The notes under the pieces were generated by a model. It ran no database searches. It was not told the origin of the DNA and saw only the letters and a list, made by a program, of their open reading frames with translations. Both the position numbers and the translations under genes were made by a program. Shown here in pieces: positions 35,018 to 43,771 of a stretch of 64,000 nucleotides of DNA. The stretch is from Fulvimarina endophytica. Lineage in GTDB: Bacteria > Pseudomonadota > Alphaproteobacteria > Rhizobiales > Rhizobiaceae. Numbering within the stretch: the first letter of the stretch is position 1; every line of letters starts with the position of its first letter. The stretch lies in contig NZ_QURL01000008.1 of assembly GCF_003403015.1 (NCBI RefSeq), positions 62,001-126,000 of the forward strand, read 5' to 3'.

Positions 35018-35794
35018 ATGGATATGCAACTGGCGGGCCGGGTGGCGGTGATCACCGGCGGCGCTTCGGGGATCGGGCTCGCCTGCGCCCGCGCGATGGC
35101 GGAGGAGGGGGCAAAGGTCGTCATCCTCGATCGCGACGGCGCGGGACAGGAGGTGGCGAAGGCGCTCGAGGCGCAAGGGCACGATGCCGTCTTCGTCCAG
35201 GCGGACATCACCTCGGAGCCTCAGGTCGAGGCCGCCATGCGGCAGACCATGGACCTTTACGGGCGGCTCGACATGCTGGTCGGCTGCGCGGGCATCTCGG
35301 GCCCGGTCGGGCGCACGCTGCGCGACATCTCGGCCGAGGACTGGGACCGGGTGATGGCGATCAATGTGCGCGGCAATTTCCTGGCCGCGAAGCATGCTCT
35401 GCCCCTTCTTGAGGAGAGCGACGCCGCCAGCATCGTCTTTCTGGCCTCGGACGCGGCCCTGGTCGCGTTCGAGGGGATGACGCCCTATTGCACCTCCAAG
35501 GGGGCCTTGCTGATGCTCGCCAAAGGCCTGTCGGTCGATCATCCGGCGGTCCGCGTGAACTGCCTGTGCCCCGGCGTGGTCGATACGCCCATGTCGCGCG
35601 CCGATCTCGGTCGCCCGCAGGGCTTTGCGGGCTTAAGCCTTCCCGTGATGCAGGCCGACCAGATCGCCCGCCATGCCGTCTTCCTCGCCTCGCCGGTCAG
35701 TGCGCCGATCAACGGGACCGCGCTGGTCTCGGATTTCGGCTATGTCGCCCGCTCGTCCCTGCCGCCGCTCGAATTCGAGGGGGCGGCACGATGA
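35018..35794 (+). CDS. Short-chain dehydrogenase/reductase
   Basis: This 258-aa classical SDR has a cofactor motif TGGASGIGLA near residue 14, a conserved CAG in place of NAG, and the catalytic Tyr-x-x-x-Lys in YCTSKGA (Tyr near 155). The catalytic Ser is in the segment SIVFLASDAA, where the usual position is less clear. The start ATG at 35018 follows GGGGAGG by eight bases; an upstream GTG would overlap that site. It is coupled to the next SDR by ATGA. The likely role is oxidation of a side-chain alcohol. Confidence 0.87.
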   Translation: MDMQLAGRVAVITGGASGIGLACARAMAEEGAKVVILDRDGAGQEVAKALEAQGHDAVFVQADITSEPQVEAAMRQTMDLYGRLDMLVGCAGISGPVGRTLRDISAEDWDRVMAINVRGNFLAAKHALPLLEESDAASIVFLASDAALVAFEGMTPYCTSKGALLMLAKGLSVDHPAVRVNCLCPGVVDTPMSRADLGRPQGFAGLSLPVMQADQIARHAVFLASPVSAPINGTALVSDFGYVARSSLPPLEFEGAAR

Positions 35795-36591
35795 CGGCCC
35801 CTGTCGCGATCATTACCGGCGGCGGCACCGGCATCGGCGCCGCCACCGCCCGGACCCTGCGCATCGAGGGCTGGGATGTCGTCATCTGCGGGCGGCGCAT
35901 GGAGCCGCTGCAGGCGGTTGCGGACGAAACGGGTGCGGTGCCCGTTTGCGCCGACGCCGCATCGACCGCCGATCTCGACCGCCTGGTCGCGGCCGCGCTC
36001 GACAGGTTCGGTCGGATCGACGGGCTCGTGCTCAATGCAGGCATCGTGCGGCCCAGCCCGGTGGGCGCGCTGGCCGACGAGGACTGGGACGCCATGGTCC
36101 GCACGAACCTGACCGGGCCGTTCCGGCTGATCCGCGCGGCGCTGCCGTCTCTGATCGCGACCCGCGGCGCGATCGTGGGGGTCAGCTCGGCCGCCTCGCT
36201 GCGGGCGACGCAGGATATTGCGGGCTACAATGCCACCAAGGCCGGGCTGAATATGCTGATCCAGTCCGTCGCGGTGGATTACGGCCCGCAGGGTATCCGT
36301 GCCAATGCCGTCTGCCCCGGCTGGACGCGCACCGAGATGGCCGACATGGAGATGGGGGAATACGGCGAAGGCCTCGGCCTCGATGCAGAGGGCGCCTATG
36401 CCCGCGCCACCTCTTTCGTCCCGTCCCGGCGTCCTGCCAGCGCAGACGAGGTCTCCGAGGTGATCGCTTGGCTGCTGTCCGGCAAGGCGTCCTACGTGAA
36501 CGCGGCCCTGATACCGGTCGATGGCGGTATGATCGCAACGGACCCCGGCGCGCTGGCGATGGATCCAAGGGTCAGCTTCGGCCCGGCCTGA
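35791..36591 (+). CDS. Short-chain dehydrogenase/reductase
   Basis: This 266-aa classical SDR has TGGGTGIGAATA, LNAGIV, catalytic Ser in VGVSSAASL and YNATKAG (Tyr-x-x-x-Lys). PVDGGMIAT lies near the C-terminus. It ends the APC-MoaF-SDR-SDR operon. With its partner it may oxidise beta-hydroxyl groups of phenylethanolamine-type compounds, by analogy with MoaE of Klebsiella; the substrate is inferred only from neighbours. Confidence 0.88.
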   Translation: MTAPVAIITGGGTGIGAATARTLRIEGWDVVICGRRMEPLQAVADETGAVPVCADAASTADLDRLVAAALDRFGRIDGLVLNAGIVRPSPVGALADEDWDAMVRTNLTGPFRLIRAALPSLIATRGAIVGVSSAASLRATQDIAGYNATKAGLNMLIQSVAVDYGPQGIRANAVCPGWTRTEMADMEMGEYGEGLGLDAEGAYARATSFVPSRRPASADEVSEVIAWLLSGKASYVNAALIPVDGGMIATDPGALAMDPRVSFGPA

Positions 36592-36669
36592 CAGAGGCAT
36601 CCATCTCTGGATCCTCGGACCCGATCGAGAGCGCCGGGATAAAGGCTCCGAACGCCGCATGAAGAGTGT

Positions 36670-36699
36670 GAGGGTTCGCCGACGGCAGAGCGAACCCTC
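36670..36699. terminator. Hairpin after SDR operon
   Basis: A perfect 10-bp stem (GAGGGTTCGC/GCGAACCCTC) with a 10-nt loop lies between the convergent SDR operon and the CoA-transferase operon. There is no T-run. It may act in either direction. Confidence 0.5.
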
Positions 36700-36757
36700 G
36701 TTGATGGATCGACACGGGGCATGTCCGTGACCGACCGTTCGATCATCCTGCGGCTTT

Positions 36758-36784
36758 GCCTGCACCGGCATGGCCGGTGCAGGC
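36758..36784. terminator. Hairpin after CoA-transferase operon
   Basis: A perfect 12-bp stem (GCCTGCACCGGC/GCCGGTGCAGGC) with loop ATG lies five bases beyond the minus-strand CoA-transferase stop. It is the likely 3' end of that operon. Confidence 0.65.
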
Positions 36785-36789
36785 GCGGC

Positions 36790-37416
36790 TCATGCGACGA
36801 TGGCCGCTTCGGTCGCGGCGCGGATCTCGTCCTCGGTGATGCCGTCGGCCAGCTGGACGATGCGCAGCCCGCCGGGCACCACGTCCAAGACACCCATATT
36901 GGTGATGATCCGGTCCACCACGGCCTTGCCGGTCAGCGGCAGGGTGCAGGATTTCAGCACCTTGGAGTCGCCCGCCTTGTTGGTGTGGTCCATCACCACG
37001 ATCACCTTGCCGACGCCCGCGACGAGGTCCATCGCCCCGCCCATGCCCTTCACCAGCTTGCCGGGGATCATCCAGTTGGCGAGATCGCCCTTTTCGGAGA
37101 CCTCCATCGCACCCAGGATCGCCGCCGCGATCTTGCCGCCGCGGATCATGCCGAAGCTCGTCGCGCTGTCGAAATAGGAGGTGCGTGCAAGCTCGGTGAT
37201 GGTCTGCTTGCCGGCATTGATCAGGTCGGGATCCTCCTCGCCCTCGAAGGGGAAGGGGCCCATGCCCAGCATGCCGTTCTCTGACTGGAGCGTGATGTCC
37301 TTGTCGCCGACATAGTTCGCCACCAGCGTCGGAATGCCGATGCCGAGATTCACATACATGCCGTCTTCCAGTTCCTCGGCCGCGCGCGCGGCCATCCGGT
37401 TACGATCCCAGGGCAT
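36790..37416 (-). CDS. scoB: 3-oxoacid CoA-transferase subunit B
   Basis: This 208-aa beta subunit carries the catalytic Glu in LQSENGMLGMG, with NLGIGIPTLVANYV at the N-terminus and GAMDLVAGVGKVIVVMDHTNK in the middle. With subunit A it moves CoA from succinyl-CoA to acetoacetate (or another 3-oxoacid). Acetoacetate is a product of homogentisate cleavage by FahA, whose gene lies 5 kb away, so the context fits acetoacetate activation. Its ATG directly follows the stop of subunit A. Confidence 0.93.
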   Translation of the reverse strand: MPWDRNRMAARAAEELEDGMYVNLGIGIPTLVANYVGDKDITLQSENGMLGMGPFPFEGEEDPDLINAGKQTITELARTSYFDSATSFGMIRGGKIAAAILGAMEVSEKGDLANWMIPGKLVKGMGGAMDLVAGVGKVIVVMDHTNKAGDSKVLKSCTLPLTGKAVVDRIITNMGVLDVVPGGLRIVQLADGITEDEIRAATEAAIVA

Positions 37417-38121
37417 TCACGCGGTCTCCTTCTGGCGGGTGGTGACTTTCTCGATGCGCTTCTCGTGCGCGCCCTCGACGATGCGGTGCACGTAGATGCC
37501 GGGCAGATGGATCATGTCCGGGTCGAGCGAGCCCCGGGGAACGATTTCCTCGACCTCCGCCAGGCAGACCTTGCCGCACATGGCGGCCGGCGGGTTGAAG
37601 TTGCGCGCGGTCTTGCGGAAGACGAGATTGCCCGTGTCGTCCGCCTTCCAGGCCTTGACGATCGAGAGGTCGGCGACGATGCCGCGTTCGAGGATGTAGT
37701 CCTCGCCGTCGAAGGTCTTGACCTCCTTGCCCTCGGCGATGAGCGTGCCGACGCCGGTCTTGGTGTAGAAGCCCGGAATGCCGCTGCCGCCCGCCCGCAT
37801 CCGCTCGGCGAGCGTGCCCTGGGGATTGAACTCCAGTTCCAGTTCGCCCGACAGATACTGGCGCATGAACTCGGCGTTCTCGCCCACATAGGAGCTGATC
37901 ATCTTCCTGATCTGCCGCGTGGCCAGGAGCTTGCCGAGGCCGAAATCGTCGACGCCCGCATTGTTGGAGGCGACGGTCAGGTCCTTGACGCCGGAGCGCA
38001 CCAGCGCGTCGATCGCAAGCTCGGGAATGCCGCACAGGCCGAACCCGCCCGCCGCGATGAACATGCCGTCATGCAGCAAGCCCTCCAGCGCCTCGTCCGC
38101 AGTGGCGTAGACCTTCTTCAT
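37417..38121 (-). CDS. scoA: 3-oxoacid CoA-transferase subunit A
   Basis: This 234-aa alpha subunit has the conserved GGFGLCGIPELAIDAL near residue 20, SNNAGVDDFGLG, and GGSGIPGFYTKTGVGT. It forms a heterodimer with the next gene product. Beta-ketoadipate CoA-transferases look similar, but the neighbouring homogentisate genes favour acetoacetate. Its start overlaps the stop of the upstream MarR gene by four bases (ATGA), so regulator and enzyme are translated from one message. Confidence 0.93.
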   Translation of the reverse strand: MKKVYATADEALEGLLHDGMFIAAGGFGLCGIPELAIDALVRSGVKDLTVASNNAGVDDFGLGKLLATRQIRKMISSYVGENAEFMRQYLSGELELEFNPQGTLAERMRAGGSGIPGFYTKTGVGTLIAEGKEVKTFDGEDYILERGIVADLSIVKAWKADDTGNLVFRKTARNFNPPAAMCGKVCLAEVEEIVPRGSLDPDMIHLPGIYVHRIVEGAHEKRIEKVTTRQKETA

Positions 38122-38642
38122 CGGTCCTCCGTCTGAGTATCGAGAAGCGGGGGTGCTTCTCGTTGTTTGTCGTCCTGAACAGGCTTGAAACGGGCTTCTT
38201 CGGCCCTTCGAGCGGAACAGTCGGCCACGGCCTTGTCGAGCGCTGCGAGTCCCTGCAGCAAGGCCGCAAGATCCGGTTCAGCCATGGCGGAAAGGATCTC
38301 GTCGGCCCGTGCAGCCACGCCTACGAATGCCGCTCGGAAGAGCGCGTCGCCCTCGTCGGTGATGGTGTATTGACGCAGGCGCCGGTCCGAGCCGAGAACC
38401 CTGCGCGTGATCAGCGCCTTTGCCTCGAGCCGTGTGGCGGCACGGCTGACCTGCACCTTGTCCAGGGACGTCCGCTCCGCAATCTGAAGCGAATTCAGCG
38501 AGCCTGCATCCTCCAGGAGGAACAGCAGACGCCATTCCTCGCGTGAGAGGCCGTGTTCGCGTCCGTAGACCTCGACCAGCTGGCGCGAGAACGCTTCGGC
38601 GACCACGGCGAGGCGGTAGGGAAAGAAGGTTTCGATACGCAT
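38118..38642 (-). CDS. MarR-family regulator
   Basis: This 174-aa winged-helix regulator has an N-terminal dimer helix (RLAVVAEAFSRQLVEVYGREHGLSREEWRLL), recognition region SLNSLQIAERTSLDKVQVSRAATRLEAKALI and wing RRLRQYTITDEG. It closely resembles the MarR at 45257-45700 in layout. It heads the CoA-transferase operon and probably autoregulates it; two related 11-bp elements (ATCGTAACTTG and ATCGTTACAAG) lie just upstream at about 38641-38690. The start is the ATG at 38642; the open frame upstream is a shadow of TRAP genes. Confidence 0.88.
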   Translation of the reverse strand: MRIETFFPYRLAVVAEAFSRQLVEVYGREHGLSREEWRLLFLLEDAGSLNSLQIAERTSLDKVQVSRAATRLEAKALITRRVLGSDRRLRQYTITDEGDALFRAAFVGVAARADEILSAMAEPDLAALLQGLAALDKAVADCSARRAEEARFKPVQDDKQREAPPLLDTQTEDR

Positions 38643-38746
38643 CGTAACTTGAGTTCCTAGCGTCCTGTCGGCTGATCCGATCGTTACAAGATCCGGGAAG
38701 CCGAGGCGAGCGTGGCTCCATGGCGAAAGGGTCTCGCCCGCTTCGA

Positions 38747-40057
38747 TCACTGGAGTAGAAAGAGGGAGAGAACCGGCAGTGCGATGATGAGGGACAGGCG
38801 CACGATGTCGGCGACCCAGAACACGACGACGCCGCGAAAGATCGTGCCGAGCGCCACATCCGGCAGCACCGAACGCAGGACGAAGACATTCATGCCGATG
38901 GGCGGCGTGATCAGGCTGATTTCGGTCACCACCACGACGATGATCGCGAACCAGGCGAGAACCATGTCCGGATCCTGAAGGATCGCCAGTCCGAAATCGA
39001 GGTCCATGACCAGGGGATAGAACACCGGCACCGTCAGGAGGATCATCGACAGGCTCTCCAGAACGCAGCCGAGCACCATGTAGATGAGGACGATCGCCAG
39101 AAGAACGAGCCAGGGCGACAGGCCGACATCGGAGACGAAGTTCGACAGGGCGTAGGGAAGACCGGCGAAATTGATGAAATTGCCGAAGATTTCCGCGCCG
39201 ATGATGATGGCGAAGATCATCGCCGAGGCGCCGGCGCTGTCGAGAAAGGCCTGCCAGAGGCCGGCGCGGGACAGGCCGCCGGTGGCAAAGGCGATCAGGA
39301 GCGCGGCGCCCGCGCCCATGCCGGCGGCCTCGATGGGCGTGAAGAACCCGCCATAGATGCCGCCCATGATGAATACGAAGAGGGCCAGAACGGCGACGAC
39401 GCTGATGGCGTCCTTGCGGCTCAAGGGATGCGGGTCGCCGACCTTCGGGGCGAGTTCCGGGCGCAGCCGCACCGCCACCATCACCGCCAGAAGATAACCG
39501 ACGATGCCGAGAATCCCTGGCACGATGCCGGCGAGAAACAGCTTGCCGATGTCGGATTCGGTCAGAAGACCGAAGATGATCAGGACGACGGAGGGCGGGA
39601 TCAGGATGCCGAGCGTGCCGCCCGCCGCGATCGCGCCCGTGGCCAGGCTGTCGGAATAGCCGAAGCGGCGCATGGAGGGCATCGTGACCTTGGACATGGT
39701 GGCGGCGGTGGCGAGCGAAGAGCCGCAAACGGCGGAAAAGCCGCCGCAGGACAGAACGGTCGCCATGGCCAGTCCGCCGCGCATGCGGCCGAACACCCGG
39801 TCGGCCGCGGCAAAGAGCCCCTGCGCGATGCCCGATCCCGCGAGCACATTGCCCATGAAGATGAACAAGGGCACGACCGAGAGCGAATAGTTGAGCCCGG
39901 TTTCGAACACCGCATTGCCGACCATCGACCCCGCCGGCCCCCAGCCCCGCATCAGCGCGAAGCCGACGCCCCCGACGAGGGCCATGGCGAAGGCGATGGG
40001 AACGCGCGCAAAGACCAGCGCGAGAAGAATCGCGAATGCAATCAGGGAAAAGGTCAC
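38747..40057 (-). CDS. dctM: TRAP transporter large permease DctM
   Basis: This 436-aa membrane permease has about twelve hydrophobic segments, with VPLFIFMGNVLAGSGIAQGLF, IPPSVVLIIFGLLTESDIG and TPPIGMNVFVL. The start is a GTG at 40057 whose first bases overlap the stop of the small permease (GTGA). Upstream frame is a shadow of that gene. It belongs to the TRAP importer in the same minus-strand operon as maiA and fahA, so the cargo is likely an aromatic acid feeding homogentisate. Confidence 0.9.
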   Translation of the reverse strand: MTFSLIAFAILLALVFARVPIAFAMALVGGVGFALMRGWGPAGSMVGNAVFETGLNYSLSVVPLFIFMGNVLAGSGIAQGLFAAADRVFGRMRGGLAMATVLSCGGFSAVCGSSLATAATMSKVTMPSMRRFGYSDSLATGAIAAGGTLGILIPPSVVLIIFGLLTESDIGKLFLAGIVPGILGIVGYLLAVMVAVRLRPELAPKVGDPHPLSRKDAISVVAVLALFVFIMGGIYGGFFTPIEAAGMGAGAALLIAFATGGLSRAGLWQAFLDSAGASAMIFAIIIGAEIFGNFINFAGLPYALSNFVSDVGLSPWLVLLAIVLIYMVLGCVLESLSMILLTVPVFYPLVMDLDFGLAILQDPDMVLAWFAIIVVVVTEISLITPPIGMNVFVLRSVLPDVALGTIFRGVVVFWVADIVRLSLIIALPVLSLFLLQ

Positions 40058-40581
40058 GGAGCAGTCCTCGGCAACACCATGATGAGGGCGGAGACCGCGC
40101 AGCTGAGCGCCGCCAGGAACGCCAGCGGCGCCATCGGCAGGGCCAGCGACGCGCTGCGCGTGCCTTCGTCCATCTGCGAGACGCCCAGAAGGGCGAGGCG
40201 CCAGGCGAAATAGCCCAGCACCAGCGCCGAGAGGACACCCGCCAGCCTCCCGAGGGCCCATTGCACCCGTTCGGGAACCATATGCAGCACGAGATCGACC
40301 TCCACATGGCCGCCATCGGCGGTGGTCAGCGGCAAGGCGACGAAGACCAGCGCCGCGAGCAGCATCTGCGTCAGCTCGTAAGCGCCGCCGAAGGGGCGGT
40401 TCAGGAGGTAGCGGCCGACCACGTCGATGCAGGTCACGCCGATGAGGCAGAGGATCAGGACCGCGGCGACGACGGCCAGCAAGCGGTACCAGACCGCTTG
40501 CCGGTGCGTGGCCCGGCCCGGGATCATGTCCGGGGCCTCGCCGGCTCCCGTTTTCGAAACGTCCGGGCCGGTCGGGGTCAT
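40054..40581 (-). CDS. dctQ: TRAP transporter small permease DctQ
   Basis: This 175-aa protein with four membrane segments has LLAVVAAVLILCLIGVTCIDVVGRYL near residues 30-55 and GGAYELTQMLLAALVFVALPLTTADGGHVEVDL as the DctQ signature. It bridges the binding protein and large permease. It overlaps dctP at its start and dctM at its end by four bases each. Confidence 0.88.
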   Translation of the reverse strand: MTPTGPDVSKTGAGEAPDMIPGRATHRQAVWYRLLAVVAAVLILCLIGVTCIDVVGRYLLNRPFGGAYELTQMLLAALVFVALPLTTADGGHVEVDLVLHMVPERVQWALGRLAGVLSALVLGYFAWRLALLGVSQMDEGTRSASLALPMAPLAFLAALSCAVSALIMVLPRTAP

Positions 40582-41579
40582 TCGCCCCGCACTCCGGTCA
40601 TCTTGCGGAACTTCGCCAGGGCGGCGGCACCGTCATAGCCCGACAACTGATCGGCCCAGGCTGCTTCCAGCCGGTCCGCGGCCTTGGTCAGCGCGGCGAC
40701 GACCTCGGGGCTCGCCTCGTAGAAATCGACCTTGTCGCCGATCTCTTCCTTGGCCTTGTCGTCGGCGTCGTTCCAGGCCTTGCCGACCCGTTCGGCGAAG
40801 GCTTCGCCGGAGATCGCGTCGATGGCGGCGCGGTCTTCCTCGGAGATCTCGTTCCATTTGTCTTCGTTGATCACGAAGAACCAGGTCGTGTTGTAGATGC
40901 CGCCGGGAACGGACATCGAATATTTGATGTAGTCGGTCAGATTGAAGGCGGTCATCGCCTCATAGGTGAAGGCGACACCGTCGATCACGCCGCGCGAGAG
41001 CTTTTCATAGACTTCCGGGGACGACATGAAGAGGGGCGCAGCGCCCAGCGCCGAGACCAGATCGGCGACATAGCCGCCGGGGACGCGGATCTTCAGCCCC
41101 TGCATGTCCTCGGGCTTTTCGATCTTGCGGACATTGTTGTGGAGAAGGCCGGGGCCATGCATGAACAGGCCGAGGAGATGGGTCCCCTCATGCTCCTTGG
41201 CGGCATCGAGATCGCCGCCATAGATCGCCCAATAGGCTTTCGAATTCTCCACCGCGTCGTCACCCAGAAAGCTGAACTGGCCGAGCTTGGCGCGGGTGAA
41301 GCGGTCGTCCTCGGTGAAGGAATGCAAGCCGTAGGTGATGTCGGCGACGCCATCGCGCGCCATGTCGAAATGGGCCGGCGGGCTGCCGAGGGGCTTGCCC
41401 ATGATCCGCACGGTGACCCGGCCGTCGGTGACCTTTTCGACGTCCTCGGCCCACGGTTCGAAGGCGTTGACGACGATGGGATGCTTGGGCGGCAGCCAGG
41501 ACGACATGACGAGGTCCTGGGCGGCCAGCGGCGTTGCGGACAGGATCAGGCCGGCAAGGGCCAAACGCAGCGATTTCAT
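40578..41579 (-). CDS. dctP: TRAP transporter substrate-binding protein DctP
   Basis: This 333-aa periplasmic protein has a signal peptide (SLRLALAGLILSATPLAAQ). DctP-family features follow: WLPPKHPIVVNAFEPWAEDVEKVT, GLHSFTEDDRF and LKIRVPGGYVADLVSALGAAP. It is encoded between maiA and dctQ with 4-bp overlaps on both sides. This links uptake and the homogentisate steps in one transcript and suggests an aromatic acid ligand. Confidence 0.9.
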   Translation of the reverse strand: MKSLRLALAGLILSATPLAAQDLVMSSWLPPKHPIVVNAFEPWAEDVEKVTDGRVTVRIMGKPLGSPPAHFDMARDGVADITYGLHSFTEDDRFTRAKLGQFSFLGDDAVENSKAYWAIYGGDLDAAKEHEGTHLLGLFMHGPGLLHNNVRKIEKPEDMQGLKIRVPGGYVADLVSALGAAPLFMSSPEVYEKLSRGVIDGVAFTYEAMTAFNLTDYIKYSMSVPGGIYNTTWFFVINEDKWNEISEEDRAAIDAISGEAFAERVGKAWNDADDKAKEEIGDKVDFYEASPEVVAALTKAADRLEAAWADQLSGYDGAAALAKFRKMTGVRGE

Positions 41580-42247
41580 GCTCTCTCTCCCTCAAATGCC
41601 CTCGCCTCCCGCGAGGGGTCGAATTGGTCCGGATGGGCGGCGACGAAGGCCGGGTGGCCCCCGCAGGCCCGCGACACCGCCGAAATTCTCGGCAGGTGCG
41701 CGAAGTCGACGCCCCAGCGGGCGGCGTTATAGAGCTGCGGGACGAGCGCGCAATCGGCAAGGCTCGGCTCCGTCCCGTGACAGAAGCGCCCCGAAAAGCC
41801 CGGATGATCCAGCATCGCCTCGATGGCCTCGAGGCCCTCGGCGATGTTGTCGCGGTTCCAGTCCGTGCGGGCCTGCGGCCCAGCCAGCGCACCGACCCGC
41901 GCGAGAACGCCGAGATTGGAGACCGGGTGGATATCGCAGGCGACCGCCAGCGCGAGGCGCCGCACCTTTGCGCGCGCCATCGGATCGCCCGGCAACAGAG
42001 CCGGCTCGGGGCGGGTCTCGTCCAGATATTCGATGATCGCCAGCGACTGGGTGAGGATCTGCCCGTCGATTTCGAGCGCCGGCACCAGCCCTTGCGGATT
42101 GACGGCGAGATGGGCCGGCGAGCGATGGGCGCCGGCGACCAGATCCACCGCCACCCTGTCAAAGGCGATCGCCTTGAGATTCAGGGCGATGCGGACCCGG
42201 TAGGAGGCCGAGGACCGCCAGTAATCGTAAAGAAGCGGCCGCGCCAT
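41576..42247 (-). CDS. maiA: Maleylacetoacetate isomerase (zeta-class GST)
   Basis: This 223-aa glutathione S-transferase fold protein has the zeta-class signature SSASYRVRIALNLK near residue 10. VNPQGLVPALEIDGQILTQSLAIIEYLDE follows, and DCALVPQLYNA lies in the C-terminal domain. It isomerises maleylacetoacetate to fumarylacetoacetate with glutathione. The start is the ATG at 42247, eight bases after the fahA stop; the longer frame upstream is inside fahA. Placement between fahA and the TRAP genes agrees with the function. Confidence 0.92.
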   Translation of the reverse strand: MARPLLYDYWRSSASYRVRIALNLKAIAFDRVAVDLVAGAHRSPAHLAVNPQGLVPALEIDGQILTQSLAIIEYLDETRPEPALLPGDPMARAKVRRLALAVACDIHPVSNLGVLARVGALAGPQARTDWNRDNIAEGLEAIEAMLDHPGFSGRFCHGTEPSLADCALVPQLYNAARWGVDFAHLPRISAVSRACGGHPAFVAAHPDQFDPSREARAFEGERA

Positions 42248-42254
42248 CTTAACG

Positions 42255-43466
42255 CTATTCCTTCGCCGGCAGGATCGTGCCGGTGCAGGGGCCGAAGCCG
42301 ATGCGGTAGCCCGCGCCCTTCGCAAAGCCGTAGAGCCCGATCTCGTCGCCGTCCTCGATGAAGGTCCGCTCCGCCTCGCCGACCTTGACCGGCGACTTGC
42401 CGCCTTTGGTCATTTCCAGAAGCGCGCCGGTCTCTTCGACCGAGGGGCCGGATATCGTGCCGCTGCCGAGAAGGTCGCCGACACGCATCGGGCAGCCCGA
42501 ACTCGTGTGATGGGCGAGCTGCTGGGCGCTTGAATAATACATGACGTTGTAATTCGTCTCGGCCATGGTCTGGCCGTTCATGGTCCAGCCGAGGGTCAGA
42601 TCGTAAAGGCCGGGCCGCTCTTCCTGAAGATAGGGCAGAAGCGGGTCGACACGTTCGGCGCCGGCACAGCGGAACGGCTCCAGCGCCGCGCTGGTGACGA
42701 TCCACGGGCTGATCGTGGTGCCGAGCGCCTTGGCCTGGAACGGCCCGAGCGGTTGATATTCCCAGGCCTGCACATCGCGGGCGGACCAGTCGTTCAAGAG
42801 GACATAGCCGAAGATCATCGCCTCCGCCTCGGCGACGCTGACCCGCGTTCCGAGCTCGGTCTCGCCGCCGACGATGGCGCCGAGTTCCAGTTCCAGATCG
42901 AGGCGCCGGCAAGGGCCCCAGACCGGGCCGCTTTCCCCCTTGAGCTGCCCCATCGGACGGTGGAGCGGCGTGCCGGACACGACGACCGAGGAGGCCCGGC
43001 CATTATAGCCGATGGGCATATGGGTCCACTGGGCCGGCAGCGCGTTGTCCGGACCACGGAACAGGACACCCACATTGAAGGCGTGGTTCTTGGACGCGTA
43101 GAAATCGGTGAATTCGGTGACCTCTATCGGCAGATGCATCGTCGCCTCGGCCATAGGGACGAGGGGCAGGTCCGGATTTGCGTCCTCGGCGAGAAGCCGG
43201 GTGAGATCGGCGCGCACCTTGTCCCAGGCGGGGCGGCCAAGGGCGATGAAGTCGTTCAGCCGGGGGGACGAGAAGGTGCCTTGCGCCTCGATCAGCCCTC
43301 GCGCCTCGCAGGCGGCGAGATCGACGATCATGTCGCCGATCGCCACGCCGCAGGTCGGCGCGCCGCCGGCCCGCGAATAGACGCCATAGGGCAGGTTCTG
43401 GATGGGAAAATCGCAGTCGGGGGCGTTTGCGGCAGCCACGAAGCTGCGCAGGACGGGTTCGGCCAT
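42255..43466 (-). CDS. fahA: Fumarylacetoacetase FahA
   Basis: This 403-aa enzyme hydrolyses fumarylacetoacetate to fumarate and acetoacetate, the last step of homogentisate degradation. Family stretches are FTDFYASKNHAFNVG (first metal and catalytic residues), LDLELELGAIVGG and NDWSARDVQAWEYQPLGPF. GTISGP lies near the C-terminus. It is the first gene of fahA-maiA-dctPQM. Two copies of the 16-bp palindromic motif lie upstream at 43644-43687. Confidence 0.95.
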   Translation of the reverse strand: MAEPVLRSFVAAANAPDCDFPIQNLPYGVYSRAGGAPTCGVAIGDMIVDLAACEARGLIEAQGTFSSPRLNDFIALGRPAWDKVRADLTRLLAEDANPDLPLVPMAEATMHLPIEVTEFTDFYASKNHAFNVGVLFRGPDNALPAQWTHMPIGYNGRASSVVVSGTPLHRPMGQLKGESGPVWGPCRRLDLELELGAIVGGETELGTRVSVAEAEAMIFGYVLLNDWSARDVQAWEYQPLGPFQAKALGTTISPWIVTSAALEPFRCAGAERVDPLLPYLQEERPGLYDLTLGWTMNGQTMAETNYNVMYYSSAQQLAHHTSSGCPMRVGDLLGSGTISGPSVEETGALLEMTKGGKSPVKVGEAERTFIEDGDEIGLYGFAKGAGYRIGFGPCTGTILPAKE

Positions 43467-43643
43467 CGGATCCTCTTCAGAGCGTGATGCAGGAAAGTTG
43501 CATGACCTTTCCGATCACATCGTGTGGCGAAACAGAGGTTCAGAGCGAAATGGCGATCCCGATCGATCGCATGTCGCTCGAAAACTCGGCGGTCGCTTCG
43601 GTCATGCAGTTCGTTGGGAGCGAATGGCCTGCGAACGCCAAAA

Positions 43644-43659
43644 CGTTTCATATGCAATG
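43644..43659. promoter_or_regulatory. 16-bp palindromic motif, copy 2
   Basis: CGTTTCATATGCAATG lies in the 305-bp gap between fahA (start 43466, minus) and the hmgA stop. It is in register with copy 3, exactly 28 bp further on, close to three helical turns. Apart from this pair the gap shows no gene. Confidence 0.6.
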
Positions 43660-43671
43660 AATAGCAGGGTT

Positions 43672-43687
43672 CATTTCAATTGCAATG
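43672..43687. promoter_or_regulatory. 16-bp palindromic motif, copy 3
   Basis: CATTTCAATTGCAATG is an almost perfect palindrome (only one symmetric pair off). It is the second of two tandem sites upstream of fahA and is very likely an operator for the fahA-maiA-dctPQM operon. Confidence 0.65.
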
Positions 43688-43771
43688 ACATTTTGTGCCG
43701 GCCTGCATCGCGCCGGGTCGAAGCGCGACGAGGAATGGCCCGTCGCGCTTCGATATCAGCAGCCCTTCGGA

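Noticed and set aside
38643..40316. Long N-terminal extension of the MarR frame through the TRAP permease genes
   Set aside because: Out of frame with real dctM/dctQ genes; the MarR domain begins at 38642 with a normal start.
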